A program made the translations under genes and the position numbers. A model generated the notes under the pieces. It made no database searches. It was not told where the DNA came from and worked only from the letters and a program-made list of their open reading frames with translations. This document shows positions 62,222 through 64,000 of a DNA stretch of 64,000 nucleotides, in pieces (position 1 is the first letter of the stretch; the number at the start of each line of letters is the position of its first letter). Origin of the DNA: Phytopythium helicoides (taxonomy: Eukaryota; Oomycota; Peronosporomycetes; Pythiales; Pythiaceae); assembly GCA_024867545.1 (NCBI GenBank), contig JANFNE010000006.1, positions 496,001 through 560,000 on the forward strand. The letters are read 5' to 3'.

Positions 62222-64000
62222 TCAGGCGAGCAGCGACGAGGTGAGCTTGCGCAGCGCGTTGAGCTCCTTGGGCTCGACGAGCGCGAACTCGGTCACGAAC
62301 AGCACGAACCGCTTGTAGCAGAAGTGCAGGTGCGACTCGGCGTGCAGGGCGGCGAACGTCGGCAGATGGCTGTGGTACATGTGCGCGTACACGCGGAAGA
62401 GCCGCTTGAGGATGTTGCGGGCGGCTGCGAGCATGGTGGCGGCATCCGCCGGGCTCATGGTGGGAGTGCCGACCCCTGTGGGGAACAAACTCGGGTCGTC
62501 TAGCTGCACTTCGACCCACTTGACGAGCCGGTCGACGTACTCTGGCGCGGAAAGCGTCACGGGAGCCACTTGCTGCACGCCGTCGGCCCACAGGTACGTG
62601 TAGCACGGCCCAGCCGACATCTGAGGGCACGTCTCCGCCGTGCAGAACTCGGACACGGTGCCGTACAGCAGCGTTATCTCGTTGAAAAAGTCGATCACGT
62701 GCACTGCGACCCAGTCGTGGAGCTGGTACCCGTCTGGGAGCTTGACGCACTCAATCAGATCTAATCCGCTTGCCATCGAGTCCTTGATGTGGCGGTGCAA
62801 GTTCCATGTCTGAGTGCCATACGTGTGCTTTTTCGGAGGGCGCAAGCTGTGCTTGTCGCTCAGAACGTGCTTTGGCATGATCACAACGCCTTTGGCGTCT
62901 GCGGGCTTCGCCGTTTCGGATCGCGTCGTAACCTCTGCGGGGCAAATTGCATCAGCCTTGTCAGAGCTCACAAGCTGTGGCTTGTCGCTATGAAGTTTTG
63001 GACTCGCCGCAGCTTTTGCCTGGATGCTCACTAAAGTGCGGCTCCTTTCGAGCTTAGAGCGCAACGATTCAGATCTCGTCTTGAGGACCTGCGAGGCAAG
63101 CTCTTGAGCCCCCATCAGGAGCTGTTACAACAACAGTATCAGTCCAGGTCGCCAAGCGCAACGTTCACTTTCCGCGCAGTACCGTACCGACTCGACCGAG
63201 TCCCCAACGATATCGCTGATGTGCTTGTTGAGCAGCGCTGCAATATCCGCTCGGAGATCTGCATCAATTTCATGGAAGCGTTCCAATGCAGCGTCGAGTT
63301 TGACTTGATTCTGTGTTGGTTAGGAATGTAAGTTTCAAGCACAATGCTAATTCATCATCTTGGGATATCATACCCGGCGCTCGCGTCCCTTGTCAATGCG
63401 ACGTCCAGCTCGAATCTCGGCAATTTTGCGCTCGTATCGAATGACAACGCTTTGAGCGCTGTGTCGATGATCGCAACGCACCTTGATGCAGGCAGATTTT
63501 ATTCGTTAGACTGGCCTGCCGTACCATCGCATCGCATCCCTCTCACCTTGAGTGGCGGAATAGTAGCACGAACAGTTTGTAGCGGTGTGATGCACGCCAG
63601 CCGAAAGTCGTTGATCTCTCTAATGACAGGAGCGTCTTCGTCGCTTTCGTCGACCGCAACCTGGTGATGGGCCGATGGTTGTTCAGAAACTCTGTAGGTT
63701 TTGTCAACTACGCTGTCGAGACAGTCTACCTACCTGGTCGACGTCTTGCGCCTTGCACAGGAGGTGCGCGCTCGAGGCCATGGCACGACTGGCCTCCATC
63801 ACGTCTGGTAATCACGCCGTGGGCTCATGGATCGTCTTCCTCGCAAGTATTGCGTAAAAGCACCTACGTACCTGTGATTGCTTGGCACTGGCGAGAAAGT
63901 AGGATGATCATGCCCTGGAGTCGTCCTATCATGATAGTCACCGAGAACAGCTCAGAATTCAGGCGCGTATGGACCTGCATTCGCCAGGCACTCAGTCTCA
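62222..64000 (-). CDS. BAR-domain / Mob1-domain fusion protein (5' end outside the window)
   Basis: Hand-built model: complement(join(62222..63121, 63188..63310, 63374..63481, 63547..63660, 63734..63804, 63872..>64000)), introns of 63-73 bp, all in phase. The upstream exons give a BAR-like helical domain: ITDVMEASRAMASSAHLL, then VIRYERKIAEIRAGRRIDKG and VKLDAALERFHEIDADLRAD. The BAR-type last helix appears to continue across the final intron into the Mob exon (DSVES + LLMGAQELASQVLK). The Mob1/phocein domain has all four zinc ligands: CTAETC and the two His of YAHMYHSH. Mob1 proteins activate NDR/LATS kinases. Alternatively these are two genes: the BAR frame could stop at 63125-63127 and Mob1 start at an ATG at 63115, only 9 bp away. 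The Mob1 part is certain, the BAR part probable, the join inferred. Confidence 0.65.

Noticed and set aside
62222..63115. Mob1 as a stand-alone gene starting at the ATG at 63115
   Set aside because: Possible but less likely: the upstream BAR-like stop is only 9 bp away, and a phase-0 66-bp intron joins the two parts.
1..64000. tRNA, rRNA or CRISPR arrays
   Set aside because: Scanned by eye for cloverleaf-like segments and regularly spaced repeats. None found; a tRNA covariance search would be decisive.

Overview
The window is nuclear DNA of a stramenopile, most probably an oomycete (Phytophthora/Pythium-like). The signs are dense genes on both strands, introns of about 60-80 bp with GT(A/G)CGT-like donors, GC-rich codon use, both cobalamin-dependent enzymes (MetH and mitochondrial methylmalonyl-CoA mutase), a tandem set of BT1-family transporters and a very large BEACH protein. 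I see no tRNA, rRNA, CRISPR array or intact mobile element. Exon structures were built by hand from splice signals, phase and family knowledge.

Left third (1-23 kb): a cluster of a gene family I do not recognise. Members have a coiled-coil N-terminal half, an acidic/basic linker with nuclear-localisation-like clusters, and a C-terminal domain of about 190 residues built on four aromatic blocks: PW(N/D)..(F/Y), RR.LWE..HW, W.EPF.W and FFVD.I...PFY. I call it the 'CC-EPFW family' (my label). The window holds five apparently intact genes, one N-terminal partial at the left edge, one truncated recent copy and three decayed copies. Between them lie a phytochelatin synthase, MetH and a cyclic-nucleotide-binding K+ channel. 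A 750-bp inverted repeat links the truncated copy (7.9-8.7 kb) to its full-length source (21.5-23 kb).

Middle (23-43 kb): a C2/U-box E3 ligase, an SLC35F-like transporter, an F-box protein, methylmalonyl-CoA mutase, an XPA-like repair protein, then three almost identical intronless BT1 transporters in tandem. The BT1 coding sequences are nearly identical while their flanks have diverged, except for a 30-bp block about 230-260 bp upstream of each ATG. A 1.9-kb stretch with a 180-190 bp direct repeat and a possible gene remnant follows.

Right third (43-64 kb): tRNA m7G46 methyltransferase (7 exons), a 3,263-residue BEACH/WD40 protein (6 exons), a VTT/DedA membrane protein, a TBC Rab-GAP (5 exons), a hypothetical protein with a PP1-docking motif, a TCAIM-like mitochondrial protein, and at the right edge a gene that reads as a BAR domain spliced onto a Mob1 domain. 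Most of these are ordinary housekeeping genes. The unusual material is the CC-EPFW cluster, the BT1 array and the BAR-Mob1 fusion.
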